A model generated the notes under the pieces. The model worked only from the letters and a program-made list of their open reading frames with translations, was not told the origin of the DNA and ran no database searches. A stretch of 64,000 bases of DNA from Prochlorococcus sp. AG-347-J06 (GTDB lineage Bacteria; Cyanobacteriota; Cyanobacteriia; PCC-6307; Cyanobiaceae), in the NCBI GenBank assembly GCA_003281525.1, contig QCBT01000001.1, forward strand, positions 1 through 64,000. Reading direction: 5' to 3'. The position numbers and the translations under genes were made by a program. Below are positions 45,887 through 56,837 of the stretch, piece after piece; positions within the stretch are counted from its first letter, which is position 1, and each line of letters begins with the position of its first letter.

Positions 45887-46099
45887 ATGATGCACACAAA
45901 AACTTTGTTTGATAAAGGAAATTTAAAATACTTTTTTATCTGGCTAATTTCATTGTTCCTGTCTGGATTATTAAAACTTATTGGATATTTGAATCCCAAT
46001 GTTTTAATAATTAATAACTTTCTTCTCTTAGTACTAGTTTTTGGTCCAGCTCTTTTAGTTACAATAGTATTAGTCTTTAATAAGTTTTCAAAATCTTAA
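45887..46099 (+). CDS. Small two-helix membrane protein, hypothetical
   Basis: A 70 aa protein with two predicted membrane helices (about 14-33, FFIWLISLFLSGLLKLIGYL in part, and about 43-63, INNFLLLVLVFGPALLVTIV in part) joined by a short NPN turn. The start is one of two ATG codons (45887 or 45890). It lies between the divergent DUF3134 gene (34 bp) and argG (37 bp). I do not recognise it; small membrane proteins of this kind are common in picocyanobacteria and often unannotated. Confidence 0.6.
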   Translation: MMHTKTLFDKGNLKYFFIWLISLFLSGLLKLIGYLNPNVLIINNFLLLVLVFGPALLVTIVLVFNKFSKS

Positions 46100-46136
46100 T
46101 TACGTCAAAAAATTTAAATTTATGGAGCAAATTTAG

Positions 46137-47351
46137 ATGCAGCAGGTAAAAAAAGTTGTACTAGCTTATTCTGGTGGCGTAGATACGAGCGTTTGTATTC
46201 CATATTTAAAGAATGAATATGGAGTTTCAGAAGTAGTTACTTTTGTAGCAGATCTTGGACAAGGCGAGGATTTAGAACTTATTAGGCAAAAAGCTTTAAA
46301 CTCTGGTGCATCTAAATCAATCGTTGGCAATTTAGTTAATAGTTTTGTTGAAAAATACGCTTTTCCAGCCATTAGAGCAAACGCATTATATTTAGATAAA
46401 TATCCTTTATCTACTGCTTTAGCTAGGCCTTTAATTGCTGAAAATCTCGTGAATATTGCTAGGGAGATTAATGCCGATGCAGTAGCTCATGGATGCACTG
46501 GTAAAGGGAATGATCAAGTTCGGTTCGATTTAGCAATTAACGCTTTAGGTCCTGATTTAAAAATAATTACTCCTGCAAGGGAGTGGAATATGAGTAGAGA
46601 AGAGGCAATAGTGTATGGAGAAAAATTTGGTATACCTGCCCCAGTATCAAAAAAATCACCATATTCAATAGACGTTAACTTACTTGGTAGGAGTATCGAA
46701 GCAGGTATATTAGAAGACCCAATGCAAGAACCGCCTGAGGATATATTTTTGATGACATCATCAGTTGATAATTCACCTGATTCCCATCAAGATATAGAAA
46801 TTATTTTCAAAAATGGTTTTCCAGTTGCAATTAACGATGAATTTTTAACTCCAGTAGAGATCATTCAAAAAGCTAATGATCTTGCAGGTATCCACGGTTT
46901 CGGAAGAATAGATATGATTGAGGATCGAGTAGTAGGCATTAAAAGTAGAGAGATTTACGAAACACCTGGCCTGTTACTTTTAATCAAAGCTCACAAAGAA
47001 TTAGAGAGCATAACATTAAACCCTGAAGTTGTCGATTTCAAGGGAATAGTAGAAAAAAAATGGGGTCAATTAGTCTATCAAGGTTTTTGGTTTGGACCTC
47101 TTAAAGAAAGTTTAGATGCATTTATATCATCGACTCAAACTTCAGTTAATGGAAGAGTAAAGATTAGACTTTATAAGGGGAACGCAATAGTCATTGGAAG
47201 AATGTCGGAAAATAATTCACTTTACAGGGAAGATTTGGCAACTTATAGCAAAGATGATGTCTTTAATCATTCTTTAGCAGAGGGTTTTATTTATATGTGG
47301 GGTATGTCTAATAAAATATGGGCTGAGTTAAATTCAAAAACAAAAGAATAA
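46137..47351 (+). CDS. argG: Argininosuccinate synthase
   Basis: ArgG condenses citrulline and aspartate with ATP. The 404 aa sequence begins with the PP-loop [14 protein letters not shown] (about 7-20), followed by [13 protein letters not shown] (about 121-133) and the [15 protein letters not shown] tetramer segment. It complements argH at 18449 to complete the last two steps of arginine biosynthesis in this window. Its 3' end is 3 bp from the convergent rpsF stop. Confidence 0.97.
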   Translation: MQQVKKVVLAYSGGVDTSVCIPYLKNEYGVSEVVTFVADLGQGEDLELIRQKALNSGASKSIVGNLVNSFVEKYAFPAIRANALYLDKYPLSTALARPLIAENLVNIAREINADAVAHGCTGKGNDQVRFDLAINALGPDLKIITPAREWNMSREEAIVYGEKFGIPAPVSKKSPYSIDVNLLGRSIEAGILEDPMQEPPEDIFLMTSSVDNSPDSHQDIEIIFKNGFPVAINDEFLTPVEIIQKANDLAGIHGFGRIDMIEDRVVGIKSREIYETPGLLLLIKAHKELESITLNPEVVDFKGIVEKKWGQLVYQGFWFGPLKESLDAFISSTQTSVNGRVKIRLYKGNAIVIGRMSENNSLYREDLATYSKDDVFNHSLAEGFIYMWGMSNKIWAELNSKTKE

Positions 47352-47354
47352 CAT

Positions 47355-47828
47355 TTAAGATTCTGCATTTTCTTTGGTTTCAGCATCAGCTTTGCTTGAA
47401 GTTGAAGTATCTGTATTTGTTACTGGTTGTTTTTCCTTAGATTCAACTTTCGCATCTGGATTATCTGTATTCTCTGATTGAGATGTACTCTTGTTTGAAG
47501 GTCTTGGGGTTGGTAAAGGACCTTCTTGTTTAACAGTCATGTATCGAATAACATCTTCACTTAGTCTCATTGCCTTTTCAATTTTGAAGATATGTTGCCC
47601 ATCTCCTTGATGACTTAGTTGCACGTAAATACCTTCTCTATGTTTTGCTATTTGATAAGCTAATCTTCTCTTACCTCTCATTTGACTATCAAGAATATTA
47701 CCGCCAAATTCTTCTAAAAGCTTGTTGTATTTATCAATGTGATTAGTTACTTCATCTTCCGCAATATCTGGGCGGAGGATATACATGGTTTCGTAATAAG
47801 ATTGTTGATCGGTCATAGTTTCAGACAA
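47355..47828 (-). CDS. rpsF: 30S ribosomal protein S6
   Basis: The folded S6 core spans about residues 10-105 ([35 protein letters not shown] in part, and VIRYMTVKQ). A C-terminal tail of about 50 residues, rich in Ser, Thr, Lys and Glu and ending [11 protein letters not shown], extends beyond the usual roughly 100 aa bacterial protein and is probably disordered. Alternative start at Met5 is possible. It is alone on the minus strand between argG and aroE. Confidence 0.95.
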   Translation of the reverse strand: MSETMTDQQSYYETMYILRPDIAEDEVTNHIDKYNKLLEEFGGNILDSQMRGKRRLAYQIAKHREGIYVQLSHQGDGQHIFKIEKAMRLSEDVIRYMTVKQEGPLPTPRPSNKSTSQSENTDNPDAKVESKEKQPVTNTDTSTSSKADAETKENAES

Positions 47829-47920
47829 GGTCTTTGGCTCATGAATTGATGTGATGAGCGTCTGTTCATTACTTACGATACATTACGATAGGCAATTTCT
47901 TGACAAATAAGATCATTTTT

Positions 47921-48781
47921 TTAAAGATATTCTTTTAGTGCGTCATTCATTATATGAAAAGGTACTTCTAAACCATCTGTCCAAAATGATAATGATTTAA
48001 TTCCTTGGGCAACAAGCATTTCCAAACCATCTATAGTCATGCATCCTTTTTTGGCGCTAAATTTCAATAAAGTAGTTGGGGCAGGGTTGTATATTAAATC
48101 GTAAACAATTGTATGCGAGTTGAGAGATCTCCAAAATGCTTCGCCATATGGCATCACATTATTTTCATATTTAGTTGTTTTCATCCCTGCTGGTGTTGTA
48201 TTTACAATCAAATCAGCTTCTTGAATTAAAATTTGGGCTTGATCATCACTATTCAATAAACCATGTAGTGGAATTTGATTATCAAAGTTTTTTATTAATT
48301 CATCTAGTGATGATTTGTTACGTGATATTACTGAAATTGTTGAAAGATTTAAATTTATTAAACCTTGAATAACAGACCTTGCTGCACCCCCTGAGCCAAG
48401 AACTATTGACTTTTTTTTCTCTAAGTTTAAATTTTTTAATGGATAAATAAATCCCTCTACATCGGTATTAGTTGCGCTCCATTTTTTTTCAGAATTTAAT
48501 TTCAGGGTGTTAATTGCTTTAAGTTTTTTAGCAATAGGGGAGATTTCACTACAAAGGTTAAATACTTTTTCTTTGTGTGGAATTGTAATGTTTAAACCTT
48601 TGCAATTAATCTTTTTAAAAGAATTAAGAACTAATTCTAGATCTTCATTTTTACATGGTACAGCAATATAGATTAAATCTAAGCCTAAATATTGAAGGGC
48701 AGCATTTTGCATAATTGGAGACAAAGAATGACTTATTGGATTGCCAATTAATGCGATGAAAGATGTCTTACTTGAAATCAT
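47921..48781 (-). CDS. aroE: Shikimate dehydrogenase
   Basis: AroE reduces 3-dehydroshikimate in aromatic amino acid synthesis; a DAHP synthase is also in this window (56838). With the start at 48781 the protein is 286 aa and begins MISSKTSFIALIGNPISHSLSP (key motif GNPISHSLSP); an upstream Met at 48826 would add 15 residues unrelated to the family. The catalytic Lys is in NITIPHKE, and the NADP site is VLGSGGAARSV, followed by NTTPAGM. It is divergent from dnaK, 117 bp between the starts. Confidence 0.95.
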   Translation of the reverse strand: MISSKTSFIALIGNPISHSLSPIMQNAALQYLGLDLIYIAVPCKNEDLELVLNSFKKINCKGLNITIPHKEKVFNLCSEISPIAKKLKAINTLKLNSEKKWSATNTDVEGFIYPLKNLNLEKKKSIVLGSGGAARSVIQGLINLNLSTISVISRNKSSLDELIKNFDNQIPLHGLLNSDDQAQILIQEADLIVNTTPAGMKTTKYENNVMPYGEAFWRSLNSHTIVYDLIYNPAPTTLLKFSAKKGCMTIDGLEMLVAQGIKSLSFWTDGLEVPFHIMNDALKEYL

Positions 48782-48898
48782 ATTTAGAATTTTAACCTTA
48801 AAAGTAATGGTCTGTTCGGGAACCACACCCCGTCTTTGAGTAACAATAATGACGTCAATGACCGATTATGGAGAATAACAAATATAAAGAATTTACCC

Positions 48899-50806
48899 AT
48901 GGGTAAGGTAGTAGGAATTGATTTAGGAACAACAAATAGTTGTGTCGCTGTAATGGAAGGTGGTAAGCCTACTGTAATAGCAAATGCTGAGGGTTTCAGA
49001 ACTACTCCATCAGTTGTTGCATATACTAAAAATCAAGATCAGCTTGTTGGACAAATAGCAAAAAGACAAGCTGTAATGAACCCTGAAAATACCTTTTATT
49101 CTGCAAAACGTTTTGTTGGTAGAAGAGTTGATGAAGTTAATGAAGAATCTAAAGAAGTTAGTTATTCTGTTGAAAAATCTGGCTCTAGTGTCAAATTAAA
49201 ATGTCCTATTCTGGATAAACAGTTTTCTCCTGAAGAGGTGAGTTCTCAAGTTTTAAGAAAGTTAGCAGATGATGCAGGTAAATATCTTGGTGATAAAGTT
49301 ACACAGGCTGTAATTACAGTCCCAGCTTATTTTAATGACTCCCAAAGACAGGCTACGAAAGATGCTGGAAAGATTGCAGGTTTAGAAGTTCTCAGAATTG
49401 TTAATGAGCCAACTGCTGCGGCATTAGCATATGGTTTGGATAAAGAAAATGAAAAAATTCTTGTTTTTGATTTAGGGGGAGGAACATTTGATGTCTCAGT
49501 TATTGAAGCTGGTGATGGAGTTACTGAAGTTCTATCTACTTCTGGAGATACACATTTAGGTGGTGATGATTTTGACAGATGCATCGTAGATCACTTAGCT
49601 AATACATTTAAATCCAATGAGGGAATTGATCTCAGACAAGATAAGCAAGCTTTACAAAGATTGACTGAAGCTGCAGAAAAAGCAAAAATAGAGCTCTCAA
49701 ATGCTACGCAAAGCGAAATAAATTTACCTTTTATTACAGCGACGCCCGAAGGACCAAAACATTTGGATTTGAACCTTACTAGAGCAAAGTTCGAGGAATT
49801 AGCAGCTTCTTTAATTGATAGATGTAAGACTCCAGTTGAGAGAGCTATAAGTGATGCAAAAATTTCTACTAGTGAAATTGATGAAGTTGTTATGGTGGGA
49901 GGCTCATCTAGAATACCTGCTGTCTTAGATCTAGTTAAAAAAATAATTGGTAAGGAACCAAACCAAACTGTTAATCCAGATGAGGTAGTAGCTGTTGGAG
50001 CTGCAATTCAGGGAGGAGTTTTAGCAGGAGAGGTTAAAGATATATTGTTGCTTGACGTAACACCACTTTCTTTAGGTGTAGAGACTCTAGGGGGAGTAAT
50101 GACAAAAATGATAAATCGAAATACTACAGTACCTACTAAGAAATCTGAAACATATTCAACTGCTGTAGACGGTCAAACAAATGTTGAAATACACGTTTTA
50201 CAGGGTGAAAGAGAAATGGCTTCGGATAACAAAAGCTTAGGAACTTTCAGATTAGATGGTATACCTTCAGCACCAAGAGGTGTGCCCCAAATTGAAGTTA
50301 CATTTGATATCGACGCAAATGGAATTCTTAGTGTTACTGCTAAAGATAAAGGAAGTGGTAAAGAGCAAAGTATTTCTATTACTGGTGCGTCTACTTTATC
50401 TGATAATGAAGTTGATAAAATGGTAAAAGACGCTGAATCAAATGCATCTGCAGATAAAGAAAAAAGAGAAAAAATTGATTTAAAAAATCAAGCTGAAACA
50501 CTCGTCTATCAGACAGAAAAGCAACTCGGTGAGTTAGGAGATAAAATTGATTCTGCGGCAAAGTCCAAAGTTGAAGAAAAAAGTAACGCTTTAAAAGAGG
50601 CTACTTCAAAAGAAGATTATGAATCAATGAAAAAACTGCTTGAAGAACTTCAGCAAGAACTTTATGCAGTTGGTTCATCTGTTTATCAGCAACCAGGCAA
50701 TCAGCCACCATCACCTGGCCCAGAAGGTAGTCCTGAGCAGAATGATTCAAACGAAAAAGGTGGAGATGATGTAATTGATGCCGACTTTACTGAAACGAAA
50801 GATTAA
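48899..50806 (+). CDS. dnaK: Chaperone protein DnaK (Hsp70)
   Basis: The chosen ATG gives [18 protein letters not shown] and 635 aa, the normal length; a TTG at 48836 would add 21 atypical residues. Nucleotide-binding motifs [19 protein letters not shown] (in part GGGTFDVS) and [12 protein letters not shown] are intact, the substrate domain [18 protein letters not shown] is present, and the C-terminus ends [13 protein letters not shown] with the EEVD-like bacterial tail. Cyanobacteria carry several DnaK; this looks like the essential DnaK2 type. No CIRCE element was seen upstream. 3' end overlaps the convergent oxidoreductase by 4 bp. Confidence 0.96.
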   Translation: MGKVVGIDLGTTNSCVAVMEGGKPTVIANAEGFRTTPSVVAYTKNQDQLVGQIAKRQAVMNPENTFYSAKRFVGRRVDEVNEESKEVSYSVEKSGSSVKLKCPILDKQFSPEEVSSQVLRKLADDAGKYLGDKVTQAVITVPAYFNDSQRQATKDAGKIAGLEVLRIVNEPTAAALAYGLDKENEKILVFDLGGGTFDVSVIEAGDGVTEVLSTSGDTHLGGDDFDRCIVDHLANTFKSNEGIDLRQDKQALQRLTEAAEKAKIELSNATQSEINLPFITATPEGPKHLDLNLTRAKFEELAASLIDRCKTPVERAISDAKISTSEIDEVVMVGGSSRIPAVLDLVKKIIGKEPNQTVNPDEVVAVGAAIQGGVLAGEVKDILLLDVTPLSLGVETLGGVMTKMINRNTTVPTKKSETYSTAVDGQTNVEIHVLQGEREMASDNKSLGTFRLDGIPSAPRGVPQIEVTFDIDANGILSVTAKDKGSGKEQSISITGASTLSDNEVDKMVKDAESNASADKEKREKIDLKNQAETLVYQTEKQLGELGDKIDSAAKSKVEEKSNALKEATSKEDYESMKKLLEELQQELYAVGSSVYQQPGNQPPSPGPEGSPEQNDSNEKGGDDVIDADFTETKD

Positions 50807-51885
50807 AAAAGGTAATTTTTAATTTCATTAGCAACCCATTTAGAACAAGCTGGAGCAAGTAAAATACCATTTTTATAAAAACCTGTACAAATAATTAGTC
50901 CATTTTCAAGATTTTTCATTATTGGTGAAGGTTCACCATCTGGTCTAGACCTTATGCCGTACCATGCTTTAGAAATCTTCCCTTTCATAAGCCAATTGGG
51001 TTTTTTATCGAGAAAATTTGTGAGCTTTTCGAATGTATTTTCTTCTGGTTTAGTATTATATTCGTCAGTTGATCCAATAATTAGCTTATTTTTTGATTTT
51101 GGAATTATATTTTTACCATTTATATTGAATTGTTTTGGCAGCGATAATAAATCAACTTCTGCATCATTTACATCAATTTCCATAGCTTGACCCAAGACAG
51201 GTCTTAATTTGATGTTGTGAGATATGCTATCTATTAAATCAACTGCTTTTAGTGAATTGCATAAAATAACCATATCAGATTTGATATTTTCATTATTTCT
51301 TGTTGTAGAAATCCATTGATTGTTTGATTTTCTGATTTTTATTATTTCTCCTTCTGAACAATTAATTTTTTTATATTTTAGATATTTATCTAATGTTTGA
51401 AGTAAAGAAAAAGGATTTATTCTTCCATCTTTGAAGGAAATCATTCCTTTTATATTTTTTGTTTGGAAGGCTTTATTTATATTCTTGATAAATATTGAGT
51501 CTTTTCCCAAAATTCTTAAGTTTTGATCATTATTTTCATTAATAAATTTCTCTAATTTTTTAAACTTTTCTTCATTAGTAGTTAGTTGCATTAATGGTTT
51601 TTCGATATTTAATTCACAATTAAATTGTTGTAGGAATGTAATCCATTGTGGCCATAATTCAATGCTTTGTTTCCTCAGATCCCAGCTTCTACCTCTTCTT
51701 TTTTGATACATATTACCCATTAGTAAGCCTAAAGCTGCATTGCTACTATTTTGGAGTTGAGTTGGATCTATTATCGTTACCTTGCAACCTAATTCTGATA
51801 ATTCTAAGGCGTTAAATTTTCCAATAATCCCTGACCCAATAATAGCTATATGTGTTTTTTGAAATTTTTCTTTTAAGCTTTTCAT
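50803..51885 (-). CDS. FAD-dependent oxidoreductase of the DadA/glycine-oxidase family
   Basis: A 360 aa flavoprotein with N-terminal dinucleotide motif [10 protein letters not shown] (G17-x-G19-x-x-G22) and an acidic residue ending the second strand (IIDP). The middle has [10 protein letters not shown] and a segment [12 protein letters not shown]; the C-terminus has [14 protein letters not shown] and [15 protein letters not shown], typical of D-amino acid/glycine oxidases. No ThiG fusion is present. Substrate cannot be set from sequence. It shares 4 bp with the dnaK end and is divergent from purU by 30 bp. Confidence 0.85.
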   Translation of the reverse strand: MKSLKEKFQKTHIAIIGSGIIGKFNALELSELGCKVTIIDPTQLQNSSNAALGLLMGNMYQKRRGRSWDLRKQSIELWPQWITFLQQFNCELNIEKPLMQLTTNEEKFKKLEKFINENNDQNLRILGKDSIFIKNINKAFQTKNIKGMISFKDGRINPFSLLQTLDKYLKYKKINCSEGEIIKIRKSNNQWISTTRNNENIKSDMVILCNSLKAVDLIDSISHNIKLRPVLGQAMEIDVNDAEVDLLSLPKQFNINGKNIIPKSKNKLIIGSTDEYNTKPEENTFEKLTNFLDKKPNWLMKGKISKAWYGIRSRPDGEPSPIMKNLENGLIICTGFYKNGILLAPACSKWVANEIKNYLF

Positions 51886-51915
51886 TGATATATTGGATAT
51901 GCTTGCTTATTTGAC

Positions 51916-52788
51916 TTGACAGTTAAAGATTTTTTGGAACATCCTTCAATTATATTCAAAATTGTTTGTCCCGATCGTCCTGGCCTTGTAAGTCTACTTA
52001 CAAGCTGGATTTCAAATTATGGTGGAAACATAAAACATTCTGATCATCATACAGATCAAGATGCCGGTTTGTTTCTTAGTAGAATTGAATGGAATAGTAA
52101 CAATGCCTTTTTTAATAGAGATGAAATTTATAAAGAATTTGAAAAAATTGCAGATGAAGTAAATGGAAAATTTAACGTAAATTATTCTGATGAAATTCCA
52201 AATGTTGCTATTTTCGTGAGTAAACAAAATCATTGTTTGATTGATTTACTTTGGCGAGTAAGAAATGGAGAACTCAAAATGAAAGTACCATTAATAATTT
52301 CAAATCATTCTGATCTTGAAAATATTGCAAATGACTTTAATGCAAAATTTGTTCATATTGATACTTTTAATACTGATAAATCTATTGTTGAAGATCAATT
52401 TTTACATTTACTAAAAGAATATGAAATTGATCTTGTTGTATTAGCCAAATATATGCAAATTTTGAGTGACTCTTTTTTAAAAAAGTTTTCTTCAATAATA
52501 AATATTCATCATTCTTTCTTACCTGCATTTAAGGGTGGGCAACCATATCATCGAGCTTGGAAGAGAGGCGTTAAATTAATCGGTGCTACTGCTCACTATG
52601 TTACTGAAGATCTTGATGAAGGACCGATAATTGAGCAATGTACAGTTAATGTAAGTCATAGGGATGAAGTTGAAGATTTGATTAGAAAAGGAAGAGATAT
52701 TGAAAGAATAGCTTTAGCAAGAGCAGTTAGATTACATTTGAATCATCAAGTATTTGTTTATAACAGCAAAACTGCTGTTTTTGATTGA
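51916..52788 (+). CDS. purU: Formyltetrahydrofolate deformylase
   Basis: PurU releases formate from 10-formyl-THF, balancing one-carbon pools and photorespiratory metabolism. The 290 aa protein has an N-terminal ACT domain (IIFKIVCPDRPGLVSLLTSW in part, about 12-30; later FNVNYSDEIP) and a formyltransferase-type catalytic domain with INIHHSFLPAFKGGQPYHRAW (Asn and His; quoted in part: NIHHSFLPAFKG) and ATAHYVTEDLDEGPII (Asp). The start is TTG at 51916, since no ATG precedes the ACT domain. Terminator-like hairpin occupies its last codons. Confidence 0.93.
   Translation: MTVKDFLEHPSIIFKIVCPDRPGLVSLLTSWISNYGGNIKHSDHHTDQDAGLFLSRIEWNSNNAFFNRDEIYKEFEKIADEVNGKFNVNYSDEIPNVAIFVSKQNHCLIDLLWRVRNGELKMKVPLIISNHSDLENIANDFNAKFVHIDTFNTDKSIVEDQFLHLLKEYEIDLVVLAKYMQILSDSFLKKFSSIINIHHSFLPAFKGGQPYHRAWKRGVKLIGATAHYVTEDLDEGPIIEQCTVNVSHRDEVEDLIRKGRDIERIALARAVRLHLNHQVFVYNSKTAVFD
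52762..52782 (+). terminator. Putative intrinsic terminator inside the purU 3' end
   Basis: AACAGC (52762-52767) pairs with GCTGTT (52774-52779) around a six-base loop and is followed by a short T-run. It lies within the final codons of purU, as can happen in compact genomes. Confidence 0.55.
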
Positions 52789-52798
52789 AGATAGTTTT

Positions 52799-54157
52799 TT
52801 AGTCTTCTAATTCTATTTGTATTTGTCTTTCATAAATTGATTCTTCATTAAAAGCTCTTGCTATCAAGAAGCTGGCAATGCAGCTGATTAACACAGGTTT
52901 CATTATTAATAAATTTTTTGTTAAAGCGAAAGCTAAAAACATTGCTGTAATGGGTGTTCGCGAACATCCTGCTACGAAAGCTCCCATTCCCGCAAAAATG
53001 TATGTACTTGGTGCATGTCCTGTCGCAATTTCCACCCAGCTCCCCATTATTAGTCCGATTGACCCTCCTAAAGTAAGCATTGGATAGAACAATCCCCCAG
53101 GAGCTCCAGATGCTGCAGCTAAACCTGTCGTGATAAATAATACTAAAACTGCTAATAAAGCAATTCCAATACTTGTATTTTGTTCAGCTATTATTTTCTG
53201 TAATTCATCTAAATTATGAAATGTACTGGGTAAACAAGAGTAGATGCTTCCTAAAATAAGTCCACAGATACTCATTTTTAAAACAAATTTATTTTTATAC
53301 CACTTTTTTCCAAGATTTTGCATTAACAAAACATATCTGCTGTACAATTCTGCAAATATTCCAATAATTATTCCTAGTAAAACTAAGTAAATAAAATCTA
53401 CAGGTAAGAAAAAAACTGATGGGTCATACTCTTTTTGAATCAAAAATCCGAGGTTAAAATCAAAGCCTCCTGCTTTAGGATCTAAACCTAAGGCTTGAAT
53501 AATATCAGCAGATGAATCTGCAATGAAAGTTGTAATTACTACTAATAGCAAAATTACTGGTCTTGCAGAGTTTAATAGCTCTTCTATCGCATAGACAAAA
53601 CCTCCTAATGGAGCGCTAAATACTGCAGCTATTCCAGCACCACCCCCTGCTGCTACTATTACTCTTCTAAAAGCTGTAGGGGCTTTGAGCCACTTAGCCA
53701 TTTGCCAAGCTACTGATCCTCCCATTTGAACGGATGGACCTTCTGGACCCAAAGGGAATCCACTACCAATAGCAATAATTCCTGATATTAGCTTTACTAA
53801 TCCTACTTTTAAATTCATTGGAACTTTTTTATGTCTTAAAAAACCGATGATTTGACTCACTCCTGAACCTTTTGCGGCGGGTGCTATATTTTTGATCAAA
53901 TATCCTGCAATAGCTCCTCCTAGAGCTCCAAAAATAGGTAAGACTGCAATTGATGGGAATTGGTCTAATAATGCTAATCTCCAATTATTAATAAAATAGA
54001 TTCCAGTTTTAAAAGATATGCTTGTAATTGAGGCTCCTAAACCTGTTAATAAGAGCGAAAATGCAACTACTAGAGATCTTTGTTTTAATAGTTTTTTGAT
54101 GCTACGAGAAGAATTATTACTTGTTTTTTGAATATTATCTTTTATAAAGTTTGGCAT
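52799..54157 (-). CDS. ClC-family chloride transporter
   Basis: A 452 aa ClC protein with about 17 hydrophobic helices. The selectivity motifs are GSGFP (131-135), GPEGP (137-141) with the gating Glu139, and GGLFYP in the second half. The IEELLNS motif carries Glu192-Glu193, where the second aligns with the internal proton Glu of E. coli ClC-ec1, suggesting a H+/Cl- antiporter rather than a channel. No CBS domains are present. It is convergent with purU and 9 bp from acnB, on the same strand as acnB. Confidence 0.93.
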   Translation of the reverse strand: MPNFIKDNIQKTSNNSSRSIKKLLKQRSLVVAFSLLLTGLGASITSISFKTGIYFINNWRLALLDQFPSIAVLPIFGALGGAIAGYLIKNIAPAAKGSGVSQIIGFLRHKKVPMNLKVGLVKLISGIIAIGSGFPLGPEGPSVQMGGSVAWQMAKWLKAPTAFRRVIVAAGGGAGIAAVFSAPLGGFVYAIEELLNSARPVILLLVVITTFIADSSADIIQALGLDPKAGGFDFNLGFLIQKEYDPSVFFLPVDFIYLVLLGIIIGIFAELYSRYVLLMQNLGKKWYKNKFVLKMSICGLILGSIYSCLPSTFHNLDELQKIIAEQNTSIGIALLAVLVLFITTGLAAASGAPGGLFYPMLTLGGSIGLIMGSWVEIATGHAPSTYIFAGMGAFVAGCSRTPITAMFLAFALTKNLLIMKPVLISCIASFLIARAFNEESIYERQIQIELED

Positions 54158-54166
54158 GGTTCATTA

Positions 54167-56740
54167 TTACTTTGTCAAGTTGAAATCGTGTATTTCATCA
54201 AATTGAAGATAGCGATATAGTTCATCTGAATATGGATTAATTTTATTTTTAGTAATATCCTGATATTCTTCAACTTCAGGTATTTTGCCAAGTAGTGCGC
54301 AAACTGCTGCTAATTCAGCGCTCCCTAAAAAGACTTGTGCATTCTTGCCAAGTCTATTATCAAAATTTCTTGTACTTGTAGAAAATACTACCGCACCTTC
54401 ATCTACTCTCGCTTGATTTCCCATACATAAAGAACAGCCTGGCAACTCTAATCTTGCACCACAATCTTCGAAAATTTTATAGTAACCTTCAGTTTTTAGA
54501 GTTTCTTCATCCATTTTTGTTGGCGGACAAATCCATAATTTAGTTTTTAAATTTTGTACACCTTCAAGAACTTTTGCAGCTGCCCTGTAATGGCCAATAT
54601 TCGTCATGCAAGAACCTATAAAAACCTCGTCAATATTTGTATTTGCAACATCAGTGATTTCTTTTACATTATCTGGATCATTTGGGCAAGCAACTATAGG
54701 TTGTGTTACTTTTGCTAAATCAATTTCAATGATTTCTTTATACTGAGCGTTTGAATCTGGTTGAATTAATGATGGTTTTTTTAACCAATTTTTCATATCA
54801 TTTATTCTTCTTGAAATTGATTTTGAATCTTCATAATTGCTCTCAATCATTTTTTCTAGCAGGCAAATATTGCTTCTTAAGTATTCTTGTACAGTTGTTT
54901 GGGATAAAAGTATGGTACTACCTGCGCATGAGCGTTCTGCAGTAGCATCAGTAAGTTCAAAAGCTTGTTCAAGTTTTAGGTTTGGCAATCCCTCAATTTC
55001 CATAATTTTCCCGTTGAATATATTTTTCTTATTTGCTTTCTCAACAGTTAAGAGTCCTTTTTTAATTGCGAAGAGAGGGATTGCATTTACTAAATCTCTA
55101 AGAGTGATTCCTGGTAATAATTCTCCCTTAAATTTAACCAGCACAGATTCTGGCATATTTAATGGCATTGATCCTATTGCAGCAGCAAAGGCAACAATAC
55201 CCGAGCCACCAGGAAATGAAATGCCAAGAGGAAATCTAGTATGACTATCTCCGCCTGTGCCAACAGTATCTGGGAGAAGCATTCTATTAAGCCAGCTATG
55301 AATTATGCCGTCTCCAGGCTTAAGTGCTACTCCACCTCTTTGAGATATAAAATCAGGTAATTCTTTATGGGTAACTAGATCTACTGGTTTAGGATACGCA
55401 GCTGTATGACAAAAACTTTGCATCACTAAATCTGCAGTAAATCCTAAACAAGCTAGTTCTTTTAGTTCATCTCTAGTCATTGGCCCAGTAGTATCTTGAC
55501 TGCCAACTGTGGTCATAATTGGCTCACAGGTCATTCCTGGCCTTACTCCATCAAGACCGCATGCTTTGCCTACTATTTTTTGAGCTTGAGTAAAGCCGGC
55601 ATTACTTTCGGTTGGATTTTGTGGCCTGGTAAATATTTCACTAGGTTGATAATCTAATTTATTTCTAATTTTGTCTGTAAGAGATCTTCCAATCATAAGA
55701 TTAATTCTTCCGCCAGCTTGAATCTCATCAGTAAGAGTTGATGGATACAAGTCGAATTGGCTTATTAATTCTTCAGTATTTGAATCTTTTTCAATTTTTT
55801 TAATAATGCCTGCATAAGGGTATATTTTAATAACATCTCCTGTTTTCATTTGAGATACATCAGCTTCTATTGGTAAAGCTCCTGAATCTTGTGCAGTATT
55901 AAAGAAAATTGGGGCTATTTTGCTACCAATTATTATTCCACCTGTTTTTTTGTTTGGAACAAAAGCAATATCTTCTCCTATATGCCAAATGAGTGAATTA
56001 ATAGCAGATTTTCTAGAACTTCCTGTTCCAACAACATCTCCAACATAAGCTATTGGTAAATTTTGTTTTTTTAAATTATCAAGAATCTTTAGTCCATCAG
56101 GTTTTTTGGATTCCAACATAGCTAATGCGTGCATCGGAATATCTGGGCGTGTTGTTGCATGTACAGCTGGAGATAAGTCGTCTGTATTTGTTTCACCGTC
56201 AACTTTAAACACTAAACAAGTAATCTCTTTCTCTAGAACTTTTTTATTTTTGAACCATTCTGCATTTGCCCAACTATTTACAACCTCTTTTGCATAAAAA
56301 TTATTTTGAGATAATTCATAGATTTCATTAGCTGAGTCGTAAACAAGAATAATATTTTTTAAAACTTTTGCCGCTTTTTTAGCAAGTAAACTATTTTCCC
56401 CTTTCAGTATTTCAACTAGAGAATTTACATTATATCCGCCTATCATTGTTCCTAATATTTCAATTGCTTTTTCGGGGTTAATAGATTTGCAATATTTTTC
56501 GGAATTAACAATAGCTGTAAGCCAGCTTGCTTTTACATAAGCAGCCTCATCAACTCCTGGTGGTACTCTATTTATTAGTAAATCAAGTAAATAAGAAGAA
56601 TCGTAATTACTATCTTGTTCTAATAATTTTGTAACACAATTTGTTTGTTCAGCATTTAGAGGTAAAGGAGGTATACCCTTGGCAGCTCTTTCAGCTACGT
56701 GATCTGCATAATCTTTTAGCAATGTTTCCAAATTCTTCAT
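54167..56740 (-). CDS. acnB: Aconitate hydratase B
   Basis: AcnB isomerises citrate to isocitrate for the oxidative branch to 2-oxoglutarate. The 857 aa protein has the AcnB-specific order of domains (HEAT-like N-terminus, swivel domain, then the catalytic core). The [4Fe-4S] Cys occur in DEVFIGSCMTNIGHYRAA and LPGCSLCMGNQARV near the C-terminus; GTGGDSHTRFPLGISFPGGSG (in part GDSHTRFPLG) is the substrate segment. It is divergent from the DAHP synthase gene by 97 bp. Confidence 0.97.
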   Translation of the reverse strand: MKNLETLLKDYADHVAERAAKGIPPLPLNAEQTNCVTKLLEQDSNYDSSYLLDLLINRVPPGVDEAAYVKASWLTAIVNSEKYCKSINPEKAIEILGTMIGGYNVNSLVEILKGENSLLAKKAAKVLKNIILVYDSANEIYELSQNNFYAKEVVNSWANAEWFKNKKVLEKEITCLVFKVDGETNTDDLSPAVHATTRPDIPMHALAMLESKKPDGLKILDNLKKQNLPIAYVGDVVGTGSSRKSAINSLIWHIGEDIAFVPNKKTGGIIIGSKIAPIFFNTAQDSGALPIEADVSQMKTGDVIKIYPYAGIIKKIEKDSNTEELISQFDLYPSTLTDEIQAGGRINLMIGRSLTDKIRNKLDYQPSEIFTRPQNPTESNAGFTQAQKIVGKACGLDGVRPGMTCEPIMTTVGSQDTTGPMTRDELKELACLGFTADLVMQSFCHTAAYPKPVDLVTHKELPDFISQRGGVALKPGDGIIHSWLNRMLLPDTVGTGGDSHTRFPLGISFPGGSGIVAFAAAIGSMPLNMPESVLVKFKGELLPGITLRDLVNAIPLFAIKKGLLTVEKANKKNIFNGKIMEIEGLPNLKLEQAFELTDATAERSCAGSTILLSQTTVQEYLRSNICLLEKMIESNYEDSKSISRRINDMKNWLKKPSLIQPDSNAQYKEIIEIDLAKVTQPIVACPNDPDNVKEITDVANTNIDEVFIGSCMTNIGHYRAAAKVLEGVQNLKTKLWICPPTKMDEETLKTEGYYKIFEDCGARLELPGCSLCMGNQARVDEGAVVFSTSTRNFDNRLGKNAQVFLGSAELAAVCALLGKIPEVEEYQDITKNKINPYSDELYRYLQFDEIHDFNLTK

Positions 56741-56837
56741 TAGTAAGGTTTAATGCCTAATCTATTGTTATTTTTAATATTGAAAAGGAGAGTATTCATA
56801 AATGCTTTTTTAAATATTCAAACTTCTTAATTAATCA

